DNA from: Devosia sp.
Lineage (GTDB): Bacteria > Pseudomonadota > Alphaproteobacteria > Rhizobiales > Devosiaceae
Length of the DNA stretch: 64,000 bases
NCBI RefSeq assembly: GCF_014860165.1
Contig: NZ_JACZKG010000027.1
Coordinates: 37,711-101,710 of the forward strand
Reading direction: 5' to 3'
In this document: positions 1 through 11,588 of the stretch, one piece after another
How positions within the stretch are numbered: the first letter of the stretch is position 1
How the letters are laid out: every line of letters starts with the position of its first letter
Made by a program: the position numbers and the translations under genes
The notes under the pieces: model-generated
Seen by the model: only the letters and a program-made list of their open reading frames with translations
Told to the model about the DNA's origin: nothing
The model's database searches: none

Positions 1-912
1 AGGATGCTGGCAGAAAGCGGCGACCATGCCGCTGCTGCCGATTTGATGGGCCAGGCGCTCGATATCGTGCCCGCCTGGGCCGCCGGGTGGGACCTGCTCG
101 GCAATTACGCTGAAAAGGCCGGCGACGTGGCCGGCGCGATTTCGGCGTGGCGGCATCTTGAGGCGCTCGATGATGCCGGGGTGTTCGGGGCGCGGCTGAA
201 GCTGGCCGCCCATGGCGCCGGGGCAGCGAGCGATGGCACTGCGCTGAGCTATGTAGAGGCGCTGTTCGACCAGTATGCGCCCCAGTTCGAGCAATCGCTC
301 GTGGACCGGCTGGGCTATCGCGTGCCCCAGATGCTGGACGATCTGGTGAACGAGGAGATGGCGCGGCTGGGCATCGACCGCTTCGCGCGGGCGCTGGACC
401 TGGGCTGTGGCACCGGCCTGATGGGGCGGCAACTGCGCGACAAGGTCGCCTTCCTCGAGGGCATCGACGTATCGGCGGCGATGATCGCCGAGACGACGCG
501 CACGGGCATCTATGACAGCCTGCACAAGGCCGAGCTGGTGGCGACGCTGGCCGCCCGCCGTTCCGATGCCGATCTGGTCACCGCCGCCGACGTGTTCATC
601 TATTGCGGCGCGCTGCCGCCGGTCTTGGCGGCCCTCGTGCCGGCTTTGCAGCCTGGCGGGCTCCTCGCCTTTTCACTCGAAGCCCATGACGGGCCCGAGC
701 CGCTGTTCCTGCGCCCGTCGCTGCGCTACGCCCATGGCATCGAGGCGACGCGCGACGCGCTGGTCGTGGCGGGGCTCGAAATCCTGCGCTTCGAGACGGC
801 CGTGCTGCGGCAGGATCGGGGCGCACCGATAGTGGGCATGCTGATCGTGGCGCGACGGCCGCTGATAGAATTGGTCGCGGCCAATGAGGGGCAGGGCGGC
901 GTGGCCGCCTGA
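1..912 (+). CDS. TPR-containing SAM-dependent methyltransferase (5' truncated)
   Basis: Class I methyltransferase of the type that carries N-terminal TPR-like helices (COG4976-like); substrate unknown. The first ~60 visible residues are helical TPR-like sequence (AADLMGQALDIVPAWAAGW). SAM-binding motif I, LDLGCGTG, is near residue 135, followed by an acidic residue at the end of the next strand (GIDVSAAM). The frame is open to the window edge and the visible N terminus begins in the middle of a TPR unit, so the true start is probably upstream; the ATG at 4 is a fallback. The gene stands 65 bases before the threonine aldolase on the same strand. Confidence 0.8.
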   Translation, partial: RMLAESGDHAAAADLMGQALDIVPAWAAGWDLLGNYAEKAGDVAGAISAWRHLEALDDAGVFGARLKLAAHGAGAASDGTALSYVEALFDQYAPQFEQSLVDRLGYRVPQMLDDLVNEEMARLGIDRFARALDLGCGTGLMGRQLRDKVAFLEGIDVSAAMIAETTRTGIYDSLHKAELVATLAARRSDADLVTAADVFIYCGALPPVLAALVPALQPGGLLAFSLEAHDGPEPLFLRPSLRYAHGIEATRDALVVAGLEILRFETAVLRQDRGAPIVGMLIVARRPLIELVAANEGQGGVAA

Positions 913-977
913 CGGCTAGGCAAACGCCGCGGGGCTTGGCACAAAGGCTGTCCCTCCGGTGTCCCGAGTCTGCTGCC

Positions 978-1997
978 ATGAATGCCATCCGCTACGACTT
1001 TCGCTCCGACACTGTCACCCGGCCCTCCGCCGGCATGCGCGCCGCCATGGCCAGCGCGGAGATGGGCGATGACGTGTTCGGCGACGATCCCACGGTCAAC
1101 CTGCTGGAGCAGCGCATGGCGGCGATGCTGGGCAAGGATGCAGCGATCTTCGTGCCATCCGGCACGCAATCGAACCTGCTGGCGCTGATGAGCCATTGCG
1201 GGCGTGGTGACGAGTTCATCGCCGGCCAGGATGCGCATCTTTATTGCCACGAAGCCGGTGGCGCCGCTGTCCTCGGCTCGATCCAGCCCCAGCCTATCGC
1301 GCATCAGGCCGACGGCACGATGGACCTCGGCGATATCGAAAAGGCGATCAAGCCGGACGACAACCACTATGCCCGCACGCGCGTCATTGCGCTGGAAAAT
1401 ACCTTCGGCGGCAAGGTGCTGCCGGTCGACTACATGGCGCAGGTCGCCGAGATTGCGCGGCGCCGGAGCCTGGGTCTCCATCTCGATGGCGCCCGCGCCT
1501 TCAATGCCTGCGTGGCGCTCGGCACCGACATCAAGACCTTCACGGCGCCGTTCGACACGGTCTCGATCTGCCTCTCCAAGGGGCTGGGCGCGCCTGTCGG
1601 CTCGGTGCTGGTTGGCAGGCAGGACCTGATCGCCCTGGCGCGACGGCACCGCAAGATGCTGGGTGGCGGCATGCGCCAGGCCGGCATTCTCGCTGCGGCA
1701 GGGCTCTATGCCCTCGACCACAACATTGCGCGCCTGGCCGAGGATCATCGCCGGGCGCGCCGGTTGGCCGAGGGGCTGGCAGCGTTCCCCGCGCTCAAGG
1801 TCGTCATGCCCGATACCAACATTGTCTTCGTCGATGTCGAGGAGCGGCTGGGTGAGCGGTTCACCGATTTCCTGCAGGGGCGGGGCGTTGGCATGCTGGG
1901 CTATGGCCGGCAGCGCTGGGTCACCCATCTCGACGTGGATGACGACATGGTCGAGGGCGCGCTGGCCGAGGTCGCGGCGTTCTTCCGGGCAGGGTGA
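978..1997 (+). CDS. ltaE: Low-specificity L-threonine aldolase
   Basis: PLP enzyme of fold type I that cleaves L-threonine or L-allo-threonine to glycine and acetaldehyde in the cytoplasm. The N terminus MNAIRYDFRSDTVTRPS is the family signature, and the PLP lysine is Lys201 in CLSKGLGAPVGS. A GDD-x-F motif follows early (EMGDDVFGDDP). Length is 339 residues, normal for the family. I start at ATG 978 because homology begins exactly there; an in-frame codon at 936 would add 14 unrelated residues. An inverted-repeat element lies just downstream. Confidence 0.92.
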   Translation: MNAIRYDFRSDTVTRPSAGMRAAMASAEMGDDVFGDDPTVNLLEQRMAAMLGKDAAIFVPSGTQSNLLALMSHCGRGDEFIAGQDAHLYCHEAGGAAVLGSIQPQPIAHQADGTMDLGDIEKAIKPDDNHYARTRVIALENTFGGKVLPVDYMAQVAEIARRRSLGLHLDGARAFNACVALGTDIKTFTAPFDTVSICLSKGLGAPVGSVLVGRQDLIALARRHRKMLGGGMRQAGILAAAGLYALDHNIARLAEDHRRARRLAEGLAAFPALKVVMPDTNIVFVDVEERLGERFTDFLQGRGVGMLGYGRQRWVTHLDVDDDMVEGALAEVAAFFRAG

Positions 1998-2033
1998 GGG
2001 GCGGTTTTCGCATCGTAGCCACCTATCCCACAA

Positions 2034-2100
2034 CGTTATCCCCGCGAAGGCGGGGATCCATTCTTGGGTGGAGTGGATTCCCGCCTTCGCGGGAATGACG
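2034..2100. repeat. Dispersed palindromic intergenic repeat, paired inverted copies
   Basis: Two ~26-base inverted copies (2034-2060 and 2074-2100) face each other. Each is itself a hairpin, with core CCGCGAAGGCGG, and the outer ends read GTTATC/GTCATTC. This is the common proteobacterial GTCATTCCCGCG-type intergenic repeat. Two elements of the same architecture but different core occur at 19416-19498 and 53435-53521. Confidence 0.85.
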
Positions 2101-2112
2101 CAATGGCGAGAA

Positions 2113-2132
2113 GGGCGGGCCGGAGCCCGCCC
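2113..2132 (-). terminator. Terminator-like hairpin after the PhyH-family gene
   Basis: A perfect 8-bp stem GGGCGGGC/GCCCGCCC with a 4-base loop starts 6 bases past the stop codon of the minus-strand dioxygenase gene. On the minus strand it is followed by TTCTCG, a weak U-tract. Confidence 0.55.
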
Positions 2133-2138
2133 GACAGT

Positions 2139-2948
2139 TCAGCCCTGATCCAGCGCCACGCGGATCGCCAGTTCCACCGGGGAATGGACCCCGTCGGGGC
2201 GATCGAGTTCGAGCTGCCCGCGTGGCATCAGCGGGGGCTGGGCCATGAACTTGACCGTCTTGCCGCGATGCTTCTGGGCGGCATGCACGAGGAAGGGATG
2301 GCAGAGATAGACAGTCCCCGCTGGCCCCGTCGCCAAGGCCTCGCGGCCGGTATCGAACCAGTCCGGCCGGTCGGTGATCATGTGTCGAAGTGATCGCCCG
2401 GCGTCGCCTGATGGCGCAAGGTAGCGGGCGACCTCCAGATGCGAGCCGACCCTTATGCGGGTCGGCGCATCGTCCTCCCCGACATCGGAGAACAGGAACA
2501 ACATCAGCAATGCCCGGCCTTTGGACACGATGTTGGCGCGGATATCGAGGAAGTCCCTGTAGTCGTCGCCGGTAAAGCTGCCATCGATGTGCCAGCCATC
2601 GTCGCCCGGCTCGTCGGGCGAGGGGAAGCGCACCGGGAATGTGCCGAGGCCCTGCGGCGGCACCCAGCGGTCCTTGCCGACGACCTGGTCATAGGCCGAG
2701 ACGAGCGTGGGCGTATTGGCGGCCAGGCGAAAGGGCAGGTCGGAATAGCCGCCCAGCCGGATGACCGGCTTGGTCCAGGTGGCCGGATTGTCCGGATCGC
2801 AGCCGGTCGCCCGCCACAGGATGGCGCGGCCCTGTTCGGCCAGTTCGCGCGGAAAGGCGTTGTCGATGCGGACGAAGCCGTCGGTGATGAAAGAGTCGAT
2901 CTGCGCTTCGGTGAGCGCGGGAATGCTGTCAGGCATTGGAAAGTCCAT
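2139..2948 (-). CDS. Phytanoyl-CoA dioxygenase family (PhyH) Fe(II)/2-oxoglutarate oxygenase
   Basis: Predicted non-heme Fe(II)/2OG-dependent hydroxylase; substrate not predictable. The iron-binding HxD is visible as His120-x-Asp122 in GWHIDGSF, and the distal histidine is His217 or His222 in CHPFLVHAA. The N-terminal helix region (LTEAQIDSFITDGFVRIDNAFP) is the usual PhyH opening. Length is 269 residues. A second in-frame ATG four codons in (2936) is also possible; neither has a strong ribosome site. The gene is monocistronic between ltaE (convergent) and carB (same strand, 200 bases away). Confidence 0.85.
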   Translation of the reverse strand: MDFPMPDSIPALTEAQIDSFITDGFVRIDNAFPRELAEQGRAILWRATGCDPDNPATWTKPVIRLGGYSDLPFRLAANTPTLVSAYDQVVGKDRWVPPQGLGTFPVRFPSPDEPGDDGWHIDGSFTGDDYRDFLDIRANIVSKGRALLMLFLFSDVGEDDAPTRIRVGSHLEVARYLAPSGDAGRSLRHMITDRPDWFDTGREALATGPAGTVYLCHPFLVHAAQKHRGKTVKFMAQPPLMPRGQLELDRPDGVHSPVELAIRVALDQG

Positions 2949-3117
2949 AAGTTCGCAAGGCCGCTGCCGCGGCCGGTTGGAGCGGCAAACCGCTCAGCGA
3001 GTGCCCGAAAGGGGCGCCGTCAGGCGCCGAGGAACACTGCGAACTTGGTGGACTGGATCATCATCATGATGGGCGAAATATAGGGGACGGGTTCGGGGTG
3101 TCAATTGGGCAGTCTTC

Positions 3118-3141
3118 ACCTCTCCCTTGGGGGGGAGAGGT
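3118..3141 (-). terminator. Hairpin downstream of carB
   Basis: Inverted repeat ACCTCTCCC/GGGAGAGGT lies 7 bases beyond the carB stop on the minus strand. There is no clear U-tract. A related CCCTCCCC/GGGGAGGG hairpin sits at 63971-63992, so this may be a dispersed element rather than a dedicated terminator. Confidence 0.35.
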
Positions 3142-3148
3142 AAGAAAG

Positions 3149-6460
<3,312 letters not shown>

Positions 6461-6593
6461 GGTGCTCGCTCGGCTCTAGGACGCAGGGTCGGGCGAAGGA
6501 GAATCGCCCGGGCGCACCCGTCCGCGCGAAACCCGCGTAGCAGTTGAGCACTGCGGCGCGGGGGTAGAGACCGGACATGGTGGTTAGGTGGGC

Positions 6594-6622
6594 TGTCTAG
6601 CGGAGAAGCATCAGAAAGCCAA
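6594..6622 (-). promoter_or_regulatory. carB: Candidate carB promoter
   Basis: On the minus strand TTGGCT (6622-6617) and TAGACA (6599-6594) are separated by 17 bases, an acceptable but imperfect -35/-10 pair. This would leave a leader of roughly 125 bases before carB. Consensus match is modest and no start-site data exist. Confidence 0.3.
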
Positions 6623-6667
6623 CCCATATAGCCGCAACTTTACGTCTCGCCCTACCTGTCCACCGCC

Positions 6668-7660
6668 CTAATGCGGTGCCCCAAGAGCCGTCGTCGGTTC
6701 GCCGCTGCTATTGTTGCGCCGCCAGGTTCCCGGCGGGATACCCATGAGCTTCTTGAAGGCACGGTTGAAGGCGGCCTCAGATTCGTAGCCTACTTCGACT
6801 GCGGCCTGGGCGATGCTGACGTGGGGGTTCTCCAGCCGCCGGGCCGCGAGCTGCATCCGCCACTTGCCGACATAATGGATTGGGGAGTCGCTGGTGAAGT
6901 GGGTGAAGCGCTTGGCGAAGACCGAGCGTGACATGCCGACCGCGGTGGCCAGCGACTCGATTGTCCAATCGCTGGCAGGGTGAGCATGGATCAAATGCAG
7001 GGCCTGACCGATCTGCGGGTCGCGCAAGCCTGAAAGCCAGCCCCGCGACCCCGCTGGCAGGTCCTGCGCGTATTCGCGAAGCACCTGGACAAACATCAGC
7101 TCGGCCAGCTTGGCGCGTATCGTCTCTCCGCCCGCCTGATGCTGCTCTGTTTCCGCGACGGCATGTTGCACCATGTGCGACAGCCAGCCATTTGCGGTGG
7201 ACTTGCCGTGCAGCACCCGCGGCAAGGTCTTGATGAAGGGGTTGTAGGGGCGGATGTCGCAACCGAGGTATCCACAGATGAAGCGGCAGGCGTCCGGCCC
7301 GTCTCCCTCGTTCAAGATGTAGGGAAGCTGGTGATCCGCGGGGCGGGTGTAAACTGCCAGATTTGGTTCCGCCCGCATGCCGATAGCGGAACAGAAGGCA
7401 TGGGCGTCATCCAGCGGAAAGACGATGATGTCGCCGGCATTGAGCCGCATCGGCTCTGCCGAGCCGTCGATCATCTCGGCCCAGCAGGATCCCTCGAGCA
7501 GGGTGTGGAAAGAGAAGACGTACTGGGATTGGGGCATGACACTGCTGGCAATGACCGACGCACGCGGAGTCTCGGCCACCCAGGGGGCATGAAAGGTGTT
7601 GTCGAAGAAGATTGCGCCGGTCAGGCGGACTGCGCTCAGAACATCGGACATTACATCCAT
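6668..7660 (-). CDS. AraC-family regulator with N-terminal cupin domain
   Basis: Predicted one-component transcription factor: residues ~1-180 form an AraC-type cupin ligand domain (FHTLLEGSCWAEMIDG, then GDIIVFPLDDAHAF), and residues ~220-320 carry two helix-turn-helix motifs ending in VEVGYESEAAFNRAFKK-LMGIPPGTWRR. The start at 7660 (MDVMSDVLSAVRL) is chosen because the longer frame adds 18 non-conserved residues. It is divergent from the FAD-linked oxidase at 7890 with a 229-base shared upstream region, so the oxidase is the likely target; the inducer is unknown. Confidence 0.85.
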   Translation of the reverse strand: MDVMSDVLSAVRLTGAIFFDNTFHAPWVAETPRASVIASSVMPQSQYVFSFHTLLEGSCWAEMIDGSAEPMRLNAGDIIVFPLDDAHAFCSAIGMRAEPNLAVYTRPADHQLPYILNEGDGPDACRFICGYLGCDIRPYNPFIKTLPRVLHGKSTANGWLSHMVQHAVAETEQHQAGGETIRAKLAELMFVQVLREYAQDLPAGSRGWLSGLRDPQIGQALHLIHAHPASDWTIESLATAVGMSRSVFAKRFTHFTSDSPIHYVGKWRMQLAARRLENPHVSIAQAAVEVGYESEAAFNRAFKKLMGIPPGTWRRNNSSGEPTTALGAPH

Positions 7661-7889
7661 CGCGCTACCCCTCCAGGTCGCACTGTCACAGTATCCCTCG
7701 CGGCCACGGTGCACAAGCGAGCCTCGGTTTCACAAGTCTCACCCTGCTGCCGGGGAAAATATGACAGTATTGATGACGTTTATTCACCTCAGGACTGAGC
7801 ACGGTTGAGCAATAGACTAGGACGATCAGCCATTTCAGTGCCGCTCCGGCGGTCCTAGTTTCGGGCAGCATCTTTTGCGGGAGGCATTG

Positions 7890-9263
7890 ATGACCAATGA
7901 CGAACTCGACAAATTCGCCGCCAGCTTGCGCGGCGCCGTTATCCGCGCCGGCAGTCCGGAATATGATGAGGCGCGCAAACTCTACAACGCGATGATTGAC
8001 AAGCGGCCGTTGCTGATCGCGCGCTGCGCCGACGTCAGTGACGTGATCGCCTGCGTCAATTTCGGGCGCGACTCCAAGCTGCCCATCGCCGTTCGGGGCG
8101 GCGGCCACAATGGGCCTGGTCTGGGCAGTGTCGACGATGGCCTCGTCATCGATCTCTCGCAGATGACCGGCGTGCGGGTGGATGCGAAGGGGAAAACGGC
8201 CCGCGTCGGGCCAGGATGCACGACCGGGGACGTTGACCACGCCACCCATGCCTTCGGGATGGCCGTGCCGTTCGGCATCATTTCGACCACTGGCGTCGCC
8301 GGGCTGACCTTGTCGGGAGGACACGGCTACCTGAGCCGACAGTATGGCCTGGCAGTGGACAATCTCATCGAGGCCGATGTGGTGCTCTCCGATGGCAGCT
8401 TTGTCACGACCAGCGATACCGAGAACCCGGAGCTCATGTGGGCACTGCGCGGTGGAGGCGGCAATTTCGGCATTGTGACGAGCTTCGTGTTCCGGCTCAG
8501 CCCCGCCAAGGTGCTCTATGGCGGGCCGATCGTCTTTGAAATCAGCGAGGCGGCGGAGGTCATGCGGTGGTACCGTTCGTTCCAGGCCACCGCGCCCGAT
8601 GATTTCTACATCTTCCTCGGGCTGCAATCGGTTCCGGCCACCGATCCGTTCCCGCGCGAGCACTGGAATAAGCGCATGTGCGTGCTCCTTGTCGCGCATA
8701 ATGGCGAGGGTGCCGAGGCGGCCGTCAATGCGATCCGCGGGCAATTGCCCAAGCCAATCATCGACTGGGCGGCGCCGATACCCTATCCGGCCCTCCAGGC
8801 CATGTTCGATCCGTTCTACCCAAAGGGCATGCAGTGGTACTGGAAAGGCGACTTCGTGAAGACGCTGCCGGACGCTGCCATAGAGGCTCATATCGAACAT
8901 GCCGTTGCGGGCAACGAGTTCTCCTGCATGCATCTTTATCCCATTGACGGGCAGGTGCAGCGGAAGCGGCAGGATGAGAGCGCTTGGTCCACGCGCGATG
9001 CGACGTGGTCCATGGTGATCGTCGGGGTGCATCCGGAGCCGTCGGAGGCCGCCGCGATCAAGAACTGGGCCACGGGCTATTGGCAGGCTGTACACCCGTA
9101 CAACCTTGCCGGAGCCTATCCCAATTTCATGATGGCCGACGAAGGCGAGGCGCGGGTCCGGGCGAGCTTTGGCAACAATTATGCGCGGCTGGCGGCCCTC
9201 AAGCAGAAGTTCGATCCACACAACCTGTTCCATGTGAACCAGAACATCCGGCCAGCGGCCTGA
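7890..9263 (+). CDS. FAD-linked oxidase, BBE/PCMH family
   Basis: Berberine-bridge-like oxidoreductase that oxidises an unknown small molecule and passes electrons to oxygen. The PCMH FAD domain shows RGGGHNGPGLG with His73, the residue normally joined covalently to FAD. The second (cysteinyl) attachment site of plant enzymes is not evident: the region reads PFGIISTTGVAGLTLSGG. The C-terminal BBE motif NYARLAALKQKFDPHNLFHVNQ is complete. The ATG at 7890 has GGGAGG six bases upstream and is preferred over an alternative start five codons earlier. Length is 457 residues. Probably controlled by the divergent AraC regulator. Confidence 0.88.
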   Translation: MTNDELDKFAASLRGAVIRAGSPEYDEARKLYNAMIDKRPLLIARCADVSDVIACVNFGRDSKLPIAVRGGGHNGPGLGSVDDGLVIDLSQMTGVRVDAKGKTARVGPGCTTGDVDHATHAFGMAVPFGIISTTGVAGLTLSGGHGYLSRQYGLAVDNLIEADVVLSDGSFVTTSDTENPELMWALRGGGGNFGIVTSFVFRLSPAKVLYGGPIVFEISEAAEVMRWYRSFQATAPDDFYIFLGLQSVPATDPFPREHWNKRMCVLLVAHNGEGAEAAVNAIRGQLPKPIIDWAAPIPYPALQAMFDPFYPKGMQWYWKGDFVKTLPDAAIEAHIEHAVAGNEFSCMHLYPIDGQVQRKRQDESAWSTRDATWSMVIVGVHPEPSEAAAIKNWATGYWQAVHPYNLAGAYPNFMMADEGEARVRASFGNNYARLAALKQKFDPHNLFHVNQNIRPAA

Positions 9264-9407
9264 CATTCTCGACCGGCAGCGCCAGTTGCCGGTCCCCGCT
9301 GTGCTTGCCTGCATGGCGCCAGGACAAGGCAGTAATCGGGATCGTCCTCGGCAAACGCCCCTTAAGCATTTCCCCGCTATTCTCCCGTCACCACGGGAGC
9401 CCCGCCC

Positions 9408-10760
9408 ATGACCACATCCACCACCATCCACCTTTCCGAAGTCGTCGGTGCGCTCAGCTATGCCCTTGATATCACCGAGGGCCAGCCGGTGGGCCACAGC
9501 CTGCGCTGCTGCTGGATTGGCATGCATGTGGGGATGCGGCTGGGGCTGGCGCCGGCGGAGTTGTCGGACCTCTATTACACGCTGCTGCTCAAGGATATCG
9601 GCTGCAGTTCCAATGCGGCGCGAATCTGCCAGCTCTATCTGGCCGACGATCTGCGCTTCAAGGCCGGCTACAAGAGCGTCGATAGCGGGCTGCCGGAAAT
9701 CCTGAGGTTCCTCTTGGCCCATACCGGGCGGGATTCGGGGCTCGTCGAGCGGCTGCAGGCCATGGTCCACATTGCCCGCAATGGCGGCGAAATCTCGCGC
9801 GAGCTGATTGAAACCCGCTGCCAGCGCGGCGCGGAAATCGCCCGCAGCATGCGGTTTTCCGAGGCCGTGGCGCAGGGCATTCTCGATCTCGACGAGCATT
9901 GGGATGGCAGCGGCCAGCCGCTGGGGCTTGTTGGTGCGCAGATATCGCTGTTCGGCCGCATTGCCCTGATGGCCCAAGTGGCCGATGTGTTCTTCATGCG
10001 CGGCGGGGCGCAGGCGGCGATTGCAGAGGTGACCTCGCGTGCCGGCCGCTGGTTCGACCCTGAACTGGCTTCTGTCCTCGCCGAGCTGGGGCAGGATGCG
10101 CAATTCTGGGCGCCACTGCTGGCCGATGACCTCAATCGGCAGGTGGTTGATCTCGAACCCCGGTCGCTGATGCGCGCGGTCGACGAAGACTATCTCGATG
10201 CTATCGCCGCCGGCTTTGCCCGGGTGGTCGATGCCAAGAGCCCGTTTACATCGGGGCATAGCGACCGGGTGGCCCTGTTTGCCGATCTGATCGCCGAGGA
10301 GCTGGGCTATACGCCCGAGCGCCGCCGCTGGATCCGCCGGGCGGCGCTGCTCCATGATATCGGCAAGCTGGGCGTGTCCAATTCGGTGCTCGACAAGAAT
10401 GGCAAGCTCGACGAGACCGAATGGGCCGCCATCAAGCGGCATCCCGAGCTGGGCCGCACCATCCTCTCCAAGATCGCGGCCCTGCGCGATCTGGCCACGG
10501 TGGCGGGCGCCCATCACGAGCGCCTCGATGGCAAGGGCTATCCGCTCGGCCTTGTGGCAGAGCAGATCGACGGCGATACCCGCATCGTCACCACAGCGGA
10601 CATTTTCGACGCCCTCACCGCCGACCGGCCCTATCGCAAGGCGATGCCGGTCAGCCGGGCCTTCGAGATCATGGACGCCGATGTGGGCACCGCCATCGAC
10701 CCGGATTGCCTCGCCGCGCTCAAGCGCGGCTTCGCCCGCATGGAAGGCGTTGCCGCCTGA
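9408..10760 (+). CDS. HD-GYP domain protein, probable cyclic di-GMP phosphodiesterase
   Basis: The C-terminal half is a full HD-GYP domain: His316-Asp317 in LLHDIGKLG and His369-His370 in HHERLDGKGYP, followed by DIFDALTADRPYRKAM. This predicts hydrolysis of cyclic di-GMP to GMP. The N-terminal half (~residues 10-250) looks like a second, degenerate HD domain, with LLLKDIG where HD is expected but a retained HWDGSGQPLG segment. No membrane segment or receiver domain is visible, so the input signal is unknown. Length is 450 residues. It may be monocistronic; an AraC regulator follows after a 60-base gap. Confidence 0.88.
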   Translation: MTTSTTIHLSEVVGALSYALDITEGQPVGHSLRCCWIGMHVGMRLGLAPAELSDLYYTLLLKDIGCSSNAARICQLYLADDLRFKAGYKSVDSGLPEILRFLLAHTGRDSGLVERLQAMVHIARNGGEISRELIETRCQRGAEIARSMRFSEAVAQGILDLDEHWDGSGQPLGLVGAQISLFGRIALMAQVADVFFMRGGAQAAIAEVTSRAGRWFDPELASVLAELGQDAQFWAPLLADDLNRQVVDLEPRSLMRAVDEDYLDAIAAGFARVVDAKSPFTSGHSDRVALFADLIAEELGYTPERRRWIRRAALLHDIGKLGVSNSVLDKNGKLDETEWAAIKRHPELGRTILSKIAALRDLATVAGAHHERLDGKGYPLGLVAEQIDGDTRIVTTADIFDALTADRPYRKAMPVSRAFEIMDADVGTAIDPDCLAALKRGFARMEGVAA

Positions 10761-10823
10761 GAGGGTGGACAGAACCACCACCTTGGTGAACATTGGGGTG
10801 TGTCCGGCGTAACGGTTGCGGCA

Positions 10824-11492
10824 ATGCCAATCATCAAGCAGGCTATCGAGTTGCGGTCGCCGCTGGTTCACAGCGTCAATTTCACCACCTTTACCGGCCC
10901 CACAAGCCAGCCCATGCATCCCGATGGCTGCTGGGACATCGTCATCCTCAAGCAGCGCGACCAGCTGATGGTGCTGCGCACGGGGCTGACGACGCGCACC
11001 GTGACGCATGAGGCCGAGGCCGGCGACGAGATGCTGGCGATCACCTTTAACCCCGATGTATTCATGCCGCTGATGCCGGGCGAGCGGATGCGCGACGAGG
11101 GCGTGCTGCTCGACATGATCGGCAGGGACCGGTTCTGGCTGGGCACCGATGTCATCGAGATGCCGCGACCCGATACGGTCGACAGCTTCGTGGCCAAGCT
11201 CGTGCGCGAGGAGATCGTGCAGACCAATCCGCTGGTGCAGTCGGTGGTCAGCGGCCGGCCGATGGCGATGTCGGAGCGGACGCTGCAGCGGCATTTCCTG
11301 CGCACCACGGGGCTCACCTACAAGGCCTTCACCCAGATCGAGCGGGCGCAGAAAGCGGTGGCTTTGCTGCAGATGGGGCGCCCCGCCGCCGATGTTGCCT
11401 TTGCGCTGGGCTATTCCGACCAGCCGCACATGATCCGCTCGCTGCGCGCCATCATGGCCCGCACGCCGGGGCAGATTTCTCAGGGCAGCTGA
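10824..11492 (+). CDS. AraC-family transcriptional regulator
   Basis: Short regulator (222 residues from this start) whose C-terminal ~90 residues carry the AraC DNA-binding fold (MSERTLQRHFLRTTGLTYKAF, then AADVAFALGYSDQPHMIRS). The N-terminal half resembles the DUF6597-type domain (HPDGCWDIVILKQ). A GTG at 10800 would add eight residues; neither start has a strong ribosome site. It lies 96 bases upstream of the epoxide hydrolase on the same strand and may regulate it, but that is inference from position only. Confidence 0.8.
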   Translation: MPIIKQAIELRSPLVHSVNFTTFTGPTSQPMHPDGCWDIVILKQRDQLMVLRTGLTTRTVTHEAEAGDEMLAITFNPDVFMPLMPGERMRDEGVLLDMIGRDRFWLGTDVIEMPRPDTVDSFVAKLVREEIVQTNPLVQSVVSGRPMAMSERTLQRHFLRTTGLTYKAFTQIERAQKAVALLQMGRPAADVAFALGYSDQPHMIRSLRAIMARTPGQISQGS

Positions 11493-11588
11493 CAGGCAAA
11501 CTGTCGGATTTCTTCAATCCTGCTTGGGCCGCGATGGCTACAACAAGGGGGTCAGCGTTTAGCGCAACCCCTTGCAGGAGAACAGAAA

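Noticed and set aside
7686..11429. Open frame of about 1247 codons on the minus strand crossing several plus-strand genes
   Set aside because: It lies opposite the FAD oxidase, HD-GYP and AraC genes, which have clear family motifs. Antisense frames stay open in GC-rich DNA; its translation shows no domains.
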